From the NCBI GenBank assembly GCA_001630475.1, contig KV419394.1, forward strand, positions 620,001 through 684,000: a stretch of 64,000 bases of DNA. The letters run 5' to 3'. This stretch comes from Sistotremastrum niveocremeum HHB9708. Its lineage: Eukaryota > Basidiomycota > Agaricomycetes > Sistotremastrales > Sistotremastraceae. Below the pieces are notes generated by a model. The model ran no database searches and had not been told where the DNA came from. It worked only from the letters and a program-made list of their open reading frames with translations. Shown here piece after piece: positions 37,732 to 49,697 of the stretch; within the stretch, counting starts at the first letter, position 1, and each line of letters starts with the position of its first letter. The position numbers and the translations under genes are program-made.

Positions 37732-40700
37732 TCAAGAAAAGATAGCCGGGAGAGCATCAGCAAACAGTGAGCGAGGCAGTTTCGTTGACAGTGTCTTCTT
37801 GTCGTGTTGGCGAGAAATATCGTTGAGTTTTCGTCGTATGTCTTCGTTTAGTACAAGCAAGTCGTGGTAAGCATCCTTCAAAGCAGTGCCGTGTTGGTCA
37901 TTCTTTGTCTTGAAGTCGAGTAATTGATTGTAACATTCCACACTGAAGAAATGACGGTCAACCCATTCATAATGAATGTGATGTGGCTAACCTTTCATGG
38001 CGCATGGCTTCTTGAGTACACATGGCCTGATGCAGAAGACGTTCCTGGGCGGCAGCGGCCTGGATGGAGATTTGATCGAATCGAGTTCCTATTTTATTAA
38101 TGATAATCTAGATATAGAGGTCAGCTTTCATCCGGGAGGGAAACTGGGAGAAAAGTTTAGACCCCATTGATCTCAGAAAATATCTGAAAGAGGAATATAA
38201 GTAACGACCAGATGATCGAGGCAAGGAACCAATACTTCGACAAAATCAGAGACATTGTTGCTTGCGGGTTCCACTGGTGGAGACTCGGGGCGCGCGTAAT
38301 CGGTCAGTTTAGTCGAGGAAGGAATCTGAGTACTTGAGCTGCGAGCATGTTTATGTTTACCCTGGGCTTGAACTTTTGTCGTGCTTATGTGAGGCCGAGT
38401 GGTTTGTGGGCGTAAATGTGTTTCGGACGCGTCGGACTCGTGGCCATAGATCATAAAAGAGCGCGGCGTGGCTTTGAGAGGTCGCGGTGGAGTAATGAAC
38501 GCAACGTAGGCTGCTTTTTGACCTTGGGTTTCTGAAGCGAAAGGGTTGGCCGCACGATGAGAGGGTGCGGGCTCCGGTTCTATACGAGTGGGAGCAGGCT
38601 TTTCGAGCACTCGAGGCACATTCTTTTCGTCAGCGACGTCGTCACCAGTAAGATCAATCGGATTCAGGCCTTCTGGAACCACAATCTCGGATGGTGCTCT
38701 CCGAACTTGTGTTGTTTTTGGGATTTTTTCTAAAGGTTGCGTGGTGGCACTAACTGTTCGGAGGCCAGTCCCCGCAGGCTCAAAGCTCCCAATTGCTTTC
38801 GGCTGTTTGGGCTTTGAATGATCGCCTCTTGTCAAGGCCTCATCACTCGTCACCGTCGGGACGGTAGTCGGTCTGTTCGTTGAGCCAAGGGGAACGATGC
38901 CAGATTCAGAAGTTGAACCGCCCACTCGTGCGATTGCGGGCGGCGGTGTTAGCTGATATCGAAGAGGCGACGCAGGATTGTCATTCCAATCTCGTGTTGT
39001 CCTTCCTTTGATGTGCAAGGTATCAACCGGAACTAACACATCGCGTTTTAACGCATGATCGTGTCGTGCCGAATCCGCGGTGATTGCCTCGTCTGTGACG
39101 TCTACAGATGGTGGAAGTGGACTTTGATTACGATCTTTATGAGTGTTTTCGGGATCCGAGTTTATCCTTGACATGTTTGCAATCTGGACCGTCTCGTGCG
39201 CCTCCTTCAAGATTGTGTGTTTTGGTGCATTTTCTTGATCGGGTCGCGCCTCTTCCGGTTCCTCGGGCTTGACAGACTGAATATCAGTTTGATCCATCTG
39301 GACAGATGTAAGCCACGGTCTACGAGTTATATACAGCAAATACTCACTGGTACATCATGAAGTTCGGGTTCCCATGACACTGTACTAGCGGCTTTAGTAG
39401 GCGTGTAGGAGATATTTGTCGAATGTTCCTCAGAGTCCGAAGAAGAGTCAGATGTCACGACTCGTTTTGAACTTCGCGTCAACTTTGCTTCGTGATGGCT
39501 TTCGGCCTTCGATGCATGTGCAATTCCAATGGGGGCCCGCGAAGCCGATGGCCGATTGGGTGCGTGCTTCGTACCATGATTGGAACCAATTGGACCGTTC
39601 GCTTTCGAGATCACGTTACAGTCCGACGATGCAACGCGTAAAGGGGCTGCTAAAGCCGGGAGTTCGTCGAAGATGTCGTCTTTTTTGGGCGGAGGCTGTT
39701 CAGGAGAAGAGGTCCTATCTATCTTCCTTCGGTAAGTCTTCGTGGGCTTCGACGTTTTGTTGGCCAAAACAGGAAGCACTGCACGGACGGGCACATGCTC
39801 GGAGTCCTCGAGGAGACGCAAACGTTTAGACGATTTAGAAGGCACGGCTGTCGAGTCTGTCAAGTCCTCGTCCACTATCGTCTTTCTCCGTTTCGCCGGT
39901 CGCTTGGAAACTTTGACGTCGTCATTTCTTCGTAATTTAAACCAATCCTCAGGATCTGATAGGTCTGACAGCACAGGCGAAGCGGGTCGGGGTGCTGCTG
40001 AGGAAGATGATTTGGCAGGGGAGGGTCGGACCCCAAGATCAGCTTGGCTTTCTTTCGTCGGCGTCGTGGTCATGGAAAGAACGACCGGTAACTGAATATT
40101 TGACGGTACTTCAGCCGAAGTGTGGCCACGAGACACGGGTGAATTGAATGTTTGGTTGGAGGGTTGGGGTTCCTTGTCACGATGCTGACCTCCAGATGCC
40201 GGTGCGGATTCGCTCGGGAGACGAAGATTGACGTCATTCTCCTTCGTGTCCTTGTCGAGCTTCTTACGAGTGTCATCTTCAAGACTGTGCTCGCGAGAGC
40301 TAACACAAGTAGAGTGCTTTTTTGGCGTGTTCTGATCGCGCGCCGTGGGAGCTAGCTCTGAGGTAGGCGGTTTCTCGACCACCGTCCCTGGTACAATATT
40401 GACATCCACAAACGAGAATCGATCAGTATCCAGTTCGTTCTGACTTTCGGCTATGGAAGCCGGTGGCGTGGGTACATGCTGGCACGATTTAGAACATTCA
40501 CGGATGTCTGTCATGGAACGAACATACTTGAACGCTTCGTGTGCGCGGCACACCACACTCAATCGAGCCACTCACAGACGACCGTGGTCTCGGTTTTGCT
40601 TGCGTAGGGACTAAATGGCCCTAAATAGACGACAATGAGGAAAAGTAACCAAAGCGTCAATGAACGCACCGCGCTTCTGGCTCTCAGGGATGATTGAAGG

Positions 40701-42404
40701 AGGGGAAAGTTGCTTGCGCTCATTTCGAAAGAAACAATGATATTTTGACGGTCGGGAGGGAGAGGTAATCGTTGCCCTGCAAGGAGCGGTGGAGATGTCA
40801 ATGATAAACTGATGACAACCATATCGCCTGTGGCATGAAAGATAAATAATCATGCGAGAGGGGAAAGCGAATGGCTCACTGCTGATTCCTTTCTTCTGCT
40901 GCAAGCTTCTCACGTCTGTATAGTTAACTTGAAAGGTATCTATTTGCATATCCTATAGCATAGTGAACGATGTAGTGGTTTCAAAGGTTTGAAGATTGTC
41001 GTGTCTCTTACAATATCCGGCACATTCACTAAGAAGCAACTTCGGTCCAAATATAGACAGTTGTACGGTGGCGGCTGGGCATAGGACTGATCGCAGACCT
41101 GCAGTTTCGAAACTCGAAAGACTTGAGGGCTAGAGAAAGTCAGTTTGCTAACGAAAACTGACGCCATTCCTCACTAAGTAATATCAGCACGCGCCAGAAT
41201 GTGAAAGACTCGGGTGGAAGCCTTTGTAAGACGTCAGTTTCAGAATTTGTTCATGGCATCACAAATTGTTCACTTCGTCCCAAGAACTGATGATTGAAGA
41301 GTTGAACAGCTCTTTTATCTGCTTCTTGGTATCACCATCGAAGGTTTCGGCCGAAAAGAAATCGTGGAAGAATTCTTTTCTTGCTTTCGCTTCACTTGCC
41401 GGAGGATTGATATTCGCCAGCAGTTCGAGGAATGCTTCCAGGACCAGAAAATCTGACGGTATGTGTGAGGGCTGGGCAATAATCATGCGTGATCACGGAC
41501 CTCTCGAGGCACCAAGCATGGCTCCCAATTTCTCCCTGAGAATCTGGTAAGAGTTATTCCCAGATTGAAGATGTGAAGACTGACCCTCCCAAAACTCGTT
41601 TGCTCCGGAGCATCTCAATATTGGGGCGATGACCACTGGCCGTGTCGGTAACGATGTTGCAAAGCTGAGAAAAGCTTGAGTCCACGAGCCTGCAATGTTC
41701 GGATATAGGGAAACATACACGCTTGACCCAATCCACGCTCAACATAGAGATCTCGGGATTAGAGAGAATGTTGCAGGCTAAAGGAAATATGGATAAGGCC
41801 AGAGATTGGACATCTGGCAAGGATGAGTAACAATCTCTCAAAGCATAGGCAACCAAACGCGTACCTTTCTCTTTTGAGTCTAAGTACGCCTGCGCGGGTT
41901 GAGGCAACCCAGGAACAAGATTAAAACAGAGTACACACCAGTAGTCCGTAGAATAGTTTGTTGGTCACGTCAACCCAATCCTCAATAGAATCGTCGGGGG
42001 TTTTCCCTGCCATGAAAGGTCCTATATGCCTCTTATATGCGTAAGAAAGCAAGGCACCCGCCACCTTGAAGGCTGATTTGGGATATTTCTGATACAGGAT
42101 CACTATATCGTTCGATAAGAGGTCGTTGGTAACGTCTGGAGCTGGTAGCTTGAACTTCTTTGAAGTCGACAACTGCTCAGAGGTTGGCTCGAGCGATCTG
42201 CCAATGAAAAGCAAGTCTCCGCACCATGGTACCAAACGTGTCCATAAGCTTGTTAAAGACAACATCAACCCTCTTCTCAGCGCCATTCTTCGGTATGTTC
42301 TTTTTTAGGTCTTTGAGAGCAGTGTTCATGTCTACTGACGTCGTGGTCGCAAGCAAGGTGCGGCAGATCCCGTCTTCTTGATTTCGCTTCTCTCGGAAGA
42401 CCAT
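37732..42404 (-). CDS. large protein with Red1/SYCP2-like meiotic axis layout (tentative)
   Basis: Many exons; the exact chain is partly unresolved. N-terminal exons give a helical, ARM-like region (ALRDCYSSLPDVQSLALSIF, NPEISMLSVDWVKRVCFPIS, DFLVLEAFLELLANINPPAS, QIKELFNSSIISSWDEV). Next comes a beta-rich, PH-like segment (FVSKLTFSSPQVFRVSKLQV, NCLYLDRSCFLVNVPDI, IDTFQVNYTDVRSLQQKKG, QNIIVSFEMSASNFPLLQSS). About 800 disordered Ser/Pro-rich residues follow, with basic patches (KRPAKRRKTIVDEDLTDS). The C terminus is a coiled coil (IIVIINKIGTRFDQISIQAA ... DAYHDLLVLNEDIRRKLND). ARM-like plus PH-like plus long linker plus coiled coil is the architecture of Red1/SYCP2/ASY3-type axis cores, which diverge too fast for sequence matching. 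The start is ATG 42404 or, less extreme, ATG 42329. One gene or two is not proved. Confidence 0.45.
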
Positions 42405-44008
42405 GATCACGCCGAAGTTTTCATGTTCTCAAACAAATGAGACAGTGTTAATCAAACTGTACGTTCCCGCAATTAGGGTCAGCTTTTTTTGCAGATGAAG
42501 AGTCCATGCCACAGCTGAATTACAGGCTTCAGACATCGAAATCCACGTTGAAGGAAGGCTGCTAGTTGTGCATGTCAATCCGTATTTCCTCAAGCTATCT
42601 TTCCCTGGCGATGTGACCGAAGACGACGAATCATCTGCCAACTATGATCCATCCAATGGGTACCTGATTGTTACGCTGTCCAAAGAAGTCAAGGGCCAGG
42701 ACTTTCCTGACCTTGATCTGTTATCCAAGCTATTGGCACCTCCCAAGGAAGCGGTTGGTGGAGGCATTGAGGTGCTAGATCCTGATGTCGAAGGTATGGT
42801 GGAGGCCGCATCTTCCCTCCGGATACAAGACCCAGAAATTGCGGAAGGTACATATTCTCCTAGTGTCTAAGTTTGGTGATTTTGCCAATGCTTTCGCGCC
42901 AGCCATATCAAATGATTGGCAACTCCCGCAGATTCCATCCTCTGAAAATCCGTTTGACTTGTCCACAGGACGTCATTACGGCTTTCTGGATTTGTATACA
43001 GGATATTTTCGACACGTTGCACACGTCGAGAACGATGTCAATCAACTAGGAGCCAACGCAGAAACAATGTCCCCTGCAGAAAGACTTGCGAACAGAGAAC
43101 AAAAAGAGGAAGAGAAGTGGGACGAAGAATACTATATGCAAGCGTTGTCTCCACCGCTTTTGGGCTCCTTTCTCATAACGTTTCAGGGCCGATTTCGTGA
43201 ATGACGAGGAGATTGTTGAACTTGTCAACTGGAAAGCAGATTTCCAGGAACATTCCTCTGAACTGAGCCCATTGGACGAAGAAGAAACACAGGCTGTGCT
43301 CCGGCTGCCACGAAAAGAGTGTAGGTGTTCATGGCACAGTGTGTTTGTTTGGGAGAAACTGACTTCGAGGCAGATTTGATTTCCCCGACGCAGTCAACAT
43401 CACTCTACTTGACCTTAATCAGTCTCTTATTCTCCTACTGCTACGATTCTCGGACCACTCAGCAAGATCCGAATCCGGAGTCTGCTTGGACTATTTCGAT
43501 ACTCACACCTTCGTTCGCAGCGTTGGATGCTAGCCCAAGTTCTCTCTCAACAGTCTTCCGTGCATCATATCGAAGAGCACTGGCATATCCTCTATATCGC
43601 TCGTGGTTGCTCTGCGAGCGTTGCCGGCACGATGTCGCCGATATCATGGCTGGCGGAAAGAGAAAAGTCCTTCGGTATCTCCTCAAGATGAAGGGCATTT
43701 TGGACCATCATGAAGTTTATTACATATATAGTAAAATATGGATGGATGATTACTGCGTATGGATACAAAGTTATGCTAGGTACGTGATATCCATTACCAA
43801 CGGCTAGTCTGGGTCCTGACGAGCGTTATGGAATAGTGACGATGTGCTACTGGATTTTGCCAAGGAGGTCCGTTCGGTAGCCATACCCAAGAGTTCCATT
43901 GGGTGGGATCTGGAAGCGCTCGAACGGGCGGCATTGTCAACAAGAGAGTCTGATAGCGATGATGAGTCAGAAGATGAGATAGAGCGAATGACACCCTCAG
44001 TTCTGTGA
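42403..44008 (+). CDS. SHQ1: H/ACA snoRNP assembly chaperone Shq1
   Basis: Binds Cbf5/dyskerin before RNA assembly. Six exons: 42403-42477, 42526-42847, 42864-43137, 43187-about 43319, about 43378-43779 and about 43839-44008. The N-terminal CS/p23-like domain reads MITPKFSCSQTNETVLIKLY, then IEIHVEGRLLVVHVNPYFLK and DFPDLDLLSKLLAPP. The middle has NPFDLSTGRHYGFLDLYTGY and the acidic DEEYYMADFVNDEEIVELVN. The Shq1-specific domain follows (SAWTISILTPSFAALDASPS, RRALAYPLYRSWLLCERCRH, GKRKVLRYLLKMKGILDHHE). The end is SDDVLLDFAKEVRSVAIPKS with an acidic tail. The 43138-43186 intron is best read as GC-AG, which gives YYMADF as in homologues. Confidence 0.93.
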
Positions 44009-44023
44009 CTATTGCGCGGGACA

Positions 44024-46130
44024 TCATGTTCGTAGCTTCCAATACACAACGCTACATCCAGGACCGGCTACTGCAGTCTGTTCGACCCAGGCTTTTCTAC
44101 TCCATAGCTTTCCAGACATGTCGCTGACAGGCGCCTCTTTGACTTGGAGCGCGACGCGATTGCCTTCATCGTTCGTGAGATATATGGGAGTGGGAAGACT
44201 GGACCGTTTGCCATTGCCAAGCTGGTAATCTTGGTTCAGACCCCAGGCTACTAAATCCCGTCCCGCATTCGCCCCGGGGCCTGTTCTTGCAGCAGTGTCT
44301 AGAGTTAGCAGGGTGTGTCCAGTATCGGAAGTAGATATGTTATATATTTCCAGCGGACGCAGTGTTTGATCCTGTTCGTGAACTGCACAATGATTTAGCT
44401 TCAATGTTAGCCTAGAAAGCTGCAACACGTACATTCCTGTACCCCGCTGACAAGTTTAACTTTCGAAGGTGTTCCTTGTGCGTTTGTGAAGAGGCCATTT
44501 CCAATAGCACCCCATTGTCCCATGCCACAGGCGAGAACATCAAAGGCACGATTACTGGTCCCCAAAGTCTTGCGCTGCACCAGGAAATAGACGATATCCC
44601 CAGCTGCAAGTTCTGTCATTAGTTATACGCCTAATGATATCAGATCAAAACACGACCTGCGGCAATATTTGTACAAGTAGAGGCAGTTCCAGAAGGCGCA
44701 GTCTTAGAGAAGACTACCTCCGTGGGGACACTGACGTGTGGTAGCGTGACTGTTGGTCCCAATCCCAATTGTCTGCATCAAGAGTGAGTACGCCGTAGGT
44801 CTCAAATCAGATTCAAGACCAACCCGTATTCATTGGCTCCCCACGCAAGGACTCTACCTCCCATCTCAGTTCTGGCGTACGTTGCTCTCGCTCCAGCAAC
44901 AATTTGGGCAACCTTGATGCCTTGGAGTGTAGGAATCTCATACAGTGTGGTGCAAAAGCGTATATCGTCGTCCTTTGGAAGTTTGCTCTGCTCAACACTG
45001 CTCGCCACCGCTGGCTGTGAGACAGTGTCCTCTTGGGAGGCTTGGGAGGTACGAATGTATGGAGTAGCTGTTGCATACGGATCTCTGGCGGCTTTGGGCG
45101 TTAGTTCAATGTCGGCCAGGGAGGGGGAACTAGAGTCTGATCGGACAGAAACTTTGCGAAGACCGAGCTGCCCACTTGAATTCCCACTCAATGAAAGTGG
45201 GAGAGAGAATGTTCGGCCTGAAGAAGTCAAAGCCACTAGATGATCCTTCCCTGTTGATATGGAAGTGAACCTATTGTATTTGGTCATTGATCTGCTCTTC
45301 CGTGTTGGCCAATCGCTTACTTCTCGGATCGATGCAATTTGACATTCGTCTGTAATTCAATGTAATCCACTTCTGTGTTGCTTGAAGTCCATAGTTTGCT
45401 TAAACTCCAAGAACCAGAGGGCTTTTGAGTGTCTTGTTGATTTTGTTTCGACGACAGAATATATATCTTCCCCGATTTTTTGGACAGCGCGACCACTTTG
45501 TTGGGAGTCAAAGCGACGCTCGATATGTCCTGAAAGTATAAGATTCAACACCAAGCAATACATGTAAATTGTTCGAGTGACCTTCCCGCTGAGAGTTTTC
45601 TGAGGTCTCGGTGGTCGATCTGAGCGAGCTAACTGACCGGAAAACCCATCTCCCCATTGATAAATGTCCCCTCGCGCATCGACACATACACCATATTCTT
45701 CCGTGACAGCTAAATCTCGGAGTGCCGTGTTCGAGAGTATGGGCGAGAGCTCTGGCCGTTTTATTGGAGTAGTCTCGTCGCTCGATGATGATAGAACATG
45801 ATTTCTTGAGTAGATTGAGATAAATACAGGGTACAAGAAATAGAAGATTCACTTGTTAGAGCCCCAAACAACGGCTTCCAGAGAATCGTTGTTTGATACA
45901 AGAGACGACCCTGAAGGTGTAGGAACCGACTTCTTTGGGTTGATAGCTGGTGCATCATTCTGAATAGTGTCCCTAGACAGCCCAAGTGCGATGGCTACTG
46001 CTACGCAGGATGTAGCAACGAGAGCTTTGGATCTCAAGGTTGACCGTTTCGTGCCCAAAGTTCCTGAATAAAAATTACGACGGAAGCCACAGCGAGCAAG
46101 CGCAGTAGAATGCCTTGTAGATCGCAACAT
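44024..46130 (-). CDS. FMP25-like mitochondrial RCC1-repeat protein
   Basis: RCC1/ATS1-type beta-propeller protein of the mitochondrial inner membrane; yeast Fmp25 is needed for complex III assembly. Start ATG 46130 gives a targeting sequence rich in Arg and Ser (MLRSTRHSTALARCGFRRNF) and then a membrane helix (KALVATSCVAVAIALGLS). RCC1 blades follow: SLEAVVWGSNK, RDLAVTEEYGVCVDARGDIY, FTSISTGKDHLVALTSSGRT, MGGRVLAWGANEYG, LACGMGQWGAIGNGLFTNAQ and DLVAWGLNQDYQLGNGKRSS. It ends CSVVYWKLRT. About six to seven exons. It starts 85 bp from the complex I gene on the other strand and ends 15 bp from the SHQ1 stop. Confidence 0.88.
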
Positions 46131-46215
46131 GAAGTCTTGCGTTTGAAGAAAGCGGGATCGGAGATTTGGCCACCGCGCCAAACAACTTGTCTCTTGAATC
46201 GTTCTTGTGAGCCAA
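46131..46215. promoter_or_regulatory. 85-bp bidirectional promoter, FMP25 / NDUFV2
   Basis: All the sequence between two divergent start codons of mitochondrial respiratory-chain genes. No named site is recognised. Shared control of complex I and complex III biogenesis is an inference from position. Confidence 0.5.
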
Positions 46216-47213
46216 ATGCTCGTCAGACAAGTGGCCAGGCTTGCTGCTGCAGCCCAGAGGCGTGTCAGTGCGAGGGCACTCCATGCTAGTGCTTCAAGGC
46301 CGTCCGATGCTCTGTTTGTGGTATGTCGCTAGGTGTATCACCCAAAGCTATAGCTGAAATCTCATTAGCACCGTGACACGCCATACAATAATTCCAAGGT
46401 GGCTTCTACACTATGTTCATCCAAACGCTATGATTCAAATCGAGACTAGATCCCCTTCTCATTCACTCCGGAAAATATGAAACGAGCCGAAACCATTATT
46501 GCCAGGTACCCACCTCAGTACAAGAAGGCCGCCGTCATTCCACTTCTCGATCTCGGGCAACGGCAGAATAAGGGCTGGACAAGTATCAGCGTGATGAACT
46601 ACGTCGCCAAACTGCTTGAGCTCCCTCCTATGCGAGTTTATGAAGTAGCGACATTCTACACCATGTTCAACCGGTGCGCATCCGTATATATCTATCGTTC
46701 CATGCGACTGAGCGACTTCCACATTTACAGGGAACCTATCGCCGAGAACTTCGTACAGGTCTGCACGACTACGCCCTGTATGTTGAGGGGTTCAACAGAG
46801 ATTCTGAACACCGTCTGTGAACACCTCGGAGGGCTGAAAGTTGGAGATAGTACGAAAGATGGCAAGTTCACAGTGATAGAAGTGGAGTGTCAAGGTGCTT
46901 GTAGCAATGCTCCCATGATGGCCGTGAACGATGATTTCTATGTGCGTTCACCCTCTCTATCTGCTCGATTCTTTCTCACGAAATTCTTCAGGAGGACTTG
47001 ACTCCCAAAACAACGAAGGCTATCTTGGACGCTTTTGCGTCGGGTAAGAAGCCAAAGCCAGGGCCACAAAGCGGGCGACACACGAGCGAGAATTCGGCAG
47101 GATTGACTGCGCTTACATCAAAGGTACTTCACATCCTCCCACCTCTCTCCTGTAGCTAATATTATGTGCAGCCATACGGTCCAGGAGAGCATTGTCAACC
47201 AGACTTTCAATGA
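46216..47213 (+). CDS. NADH dehydrogenase 24 kDa subunit (NDUFV2/NUO-24), complex I
   Basis: Holds cluster N1a in the peripheral arm of respiratory complex I. Six exons: 46216-46320, 46369-46398, 46450-46673, 46731-46941, 46992-47123 and 47172-47213. The first gives a mitochondrial presequence ([20 protein letters not shown]). The second is a 30-nt exon coding [10 protein letters not shown], then [20 protein letters not shown]. Motifs: [32 protein letters not shown] with two iron-sulphur Cys, and [12 protein letters not shown] with the other two. The C-terminal block is [20 protein letters not shown] and [11 protein letters not shown]. The start at 46477 suggested by a long frame would lose the presequence and about 55 conserved residues. 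Confidence 0.96.
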
Positions 47214-47328
47214 CCAGTGGACATGTATTAAACTCGACGGCGTGAAAGACAATAGAATTGCGCACATGAACTCGTCCTGTGTTGATAAGTCGGATGCACA
47301 CCCACATACAGTAGTCTCGCAGCCAGGC

Positions 47329-49371
47329 TTAGAAGTCGCCACCCTCAGGCAATCTCTCAGTCAGGTAACTGGAAGGGGATCAGATGATGAGAATCCATCT
47401 AAGAAGTGAACTCACTCCATCTCTGCCTTCAATTCATTGCACAAAGCGTCTAAAAGGATATGAGAACCGAAAGGTGTGTCGGATGCAAGACTGTTTTACC
47501 AAGAGGCAGATCGCAATGATCCGTACCTTTTCTCACATGAGTGAAGGTCGAGAAAAAGGGAGATATCGCGCACCGAAAGGGTTTTCAATCTCATTAGCAA
47601 TACCCTCAATTCCCATCAAAGTAAAAGCGACCTGGCGAAACTCGTCAGAAAACCAAGCAAGAAATACAGAGCGTTACTTACAACGGTCCTATGCAGAAGT
47701 ATACCGACGATCAGAACAAGGTTGACCATCAGTTGTAAATTGCATACACAACAGGAATCATACTCCAGCTATCGCCTTTGTTAGATGAGGATGTTTGAAT
47801 TAAGGCAAAATTACTCACCTGAGATCGGAGACCAGTGTGAACGGAAGCGAGAATAGATACAATGTCACGCATTGCTTGAGGTGAATGCCGTCTATGAATG
47901 CCGGGGTCAATCATGTGCGAATGCTACGATGTAATACGAAGACGCACAGCTGATGGGTATAGGGGTGTCAGAAACCCGTTCCATCGCACTGAGCATATCA
48001 ACCATGCTCTGAATTCTTATTCCGCAAATTAATATCGGCTTCAGAGGATGTTAGATGCTCGACATACAATTGGAACATAGCGTTGCTTCCTGCACATAAA
48101 AATGAAACAACCGGGTGAGCATAAGTATATCAAACACTTACCGGCAGGTCCAACATTATTCAAAAGTCCTCTACGCTTGAAACTGAATATTACGCGATTA
48201 AGTTCGTGTGCGATCCTGAAGATGATATAAATAGTAAGTCGGCGATCAGAAGTGCATTAACTGAAGTTTCCTACAGTAATGGTAATGGGAAGGCCCCTTG
48301 CTCCGCATAGGGATGAAATTCAACCGTACGGAATTGCGGCCCCAGCAAAGGATCTGATTCGTGAGGCGTATGGGCATGTACAATCGGCATCTGGGAATGC
48401 GCCGTCGGCGTTTGAGGGGTTGCTATATGGTCTTCATTGTAAGAACTAGGAAGACCCGAATGGCCAAGACGAAGGATATCCTGAGGGAGGATTCCTTGGT
48501 AGTCCTCGTGCTCAACATCATCGTCGCCGCGTAAACTATGTTTGACGGCGAAGGCATAAGACACGCAGAGCTTGATGGCGCGAATCTTCTCAGTGCGTAT
48601 ACTGGACTTGGACATGCCATCCAGTCCTTTTGGTGTCGAGGAAGAGAAGAGCTTCGGTCGTTCCTCTGGGCTTGGGGGTAAACAAACATTGATCCAGATC
48701 AAACGGGATAAATTGCGAATCTACGTAGGAGCATAGGATCATCAGCAGTTGTAACACGACGAATCCAATTATAACAATCTACTCACATTGGACGACATGG
48801 TTCCAAAGTCCTTTCTTCCCTCATAGTAGCGATCGTATGATGTTGAATTACTGGATTGGTGGTCAGCTGCGCACACTATTCAAAGGGAATTCGATAGTGT
48901 GTACTGACCGGAATACAAGAATCAAACCGACCTGGACAACTTAGGAGGTCTCGTGAGGGTAGCAATAGTAAAACACATACGACGACAGCCAACAGAGGTA
49001 CCACGGAATTAGTTAGAGTGACAGGGTATTTGAGATGATGCGCATAGGCCACGAGAGACGCGAAAACAGTGACTGTCAGGACAGGTCCAATGATGCGTCC
49101 CAAGATCTGGTAATTAGGGCGGTAAATAGTGGGAAAAGGGACATTCAGCTCGTGCCCCTTACACTGCCTTCGATTCTCAGCACGTCTGGGAGCCAGGAGT
49201 ACTATGGGCGTTTGAGATTGTGCCTCAGTATAATCAAGGGCGCGAACCTTTCTTAGGTGTTCCCGCGACGGGGGCTGCAAGAATAATGAAGACGTCCCAC
49301 AACCGCGTATAACGTGTTGTTCGCACCTTCAGAATAGTCCCCAGAGAAGATACGGATTTCAAAGCAGACAT
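47329..49371 (-). CDS. bestrophin-type anion channel family protein (UPF0187/YneE)
   Basis: Many short exons. Recognisable parts in order: membrane helices ILGRIIGPVLTVTVFASLVA and LTNSVVPLLAVVV, then VGLILVFRNSTSYDRYYEGR, KDFGTMSSNIRNLSRLIWIN, IRAIKLCVSYAFAVKHSLRG, IAHELNRVIFSFKRRGLLNN, VGPAGSNAMFQ, DMLSAMERVSDTPIPIS, HLKQCVTLYLFSLPFTLVSD and ALMGIEGIA-type VAFTLMGIEGIANEIENPFG. The end is CNELKAEMDYLTERLPEGGD then F. The pattern NSTSYDRYYEGRK and RVSDTPIP is typical of fungal bestrophin-like channels. Start ATG 49371 (MSALKSVSSLGTILK) and the exon after it are less certain. The ion carried is not known. Confidence 0.86.
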
Positions 49372-49697
49372 TACAGAATTGAGAGAAAAATAGGTCGTAA
49401 AAGGTCGTTCGTCGTGACGCAAAGTGGTTCCCAAGGGACAAGATGGGATAAGCGAGTTGCTTATAAGTGTAATTCGGGATCAATTACATCACAGACTAGT
49501 ACAAATTGGATTAAAGGTGATTGTTGTGACCAAAATAAGAGTAGGTGTTAGACATGCGGTAGCAACAGTGAAACAATTGGACAAGACTATAGACAAGCGT
49601 GGGGATGAACGGTGAACGGAAGCAATTTACAAAGCAAGAAGCAATAGACAGAACATAGCAATAAAGCGAGCTGTCCAAGACTGGTAATGAACAGTGA
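49372..49697. other. tandem intergenic spacer
   Basis: Promoter and leader of the bestrophin-like gene plus the 3' end of the next minus-strand gene. No gene seen. Confidence 0.5.

Noticed and set aside
46477-47001. NDUFV2 start at 46477
   Set aside because: Loses the presequence and the HRDTPYNN block that upstream exons supply in frame.
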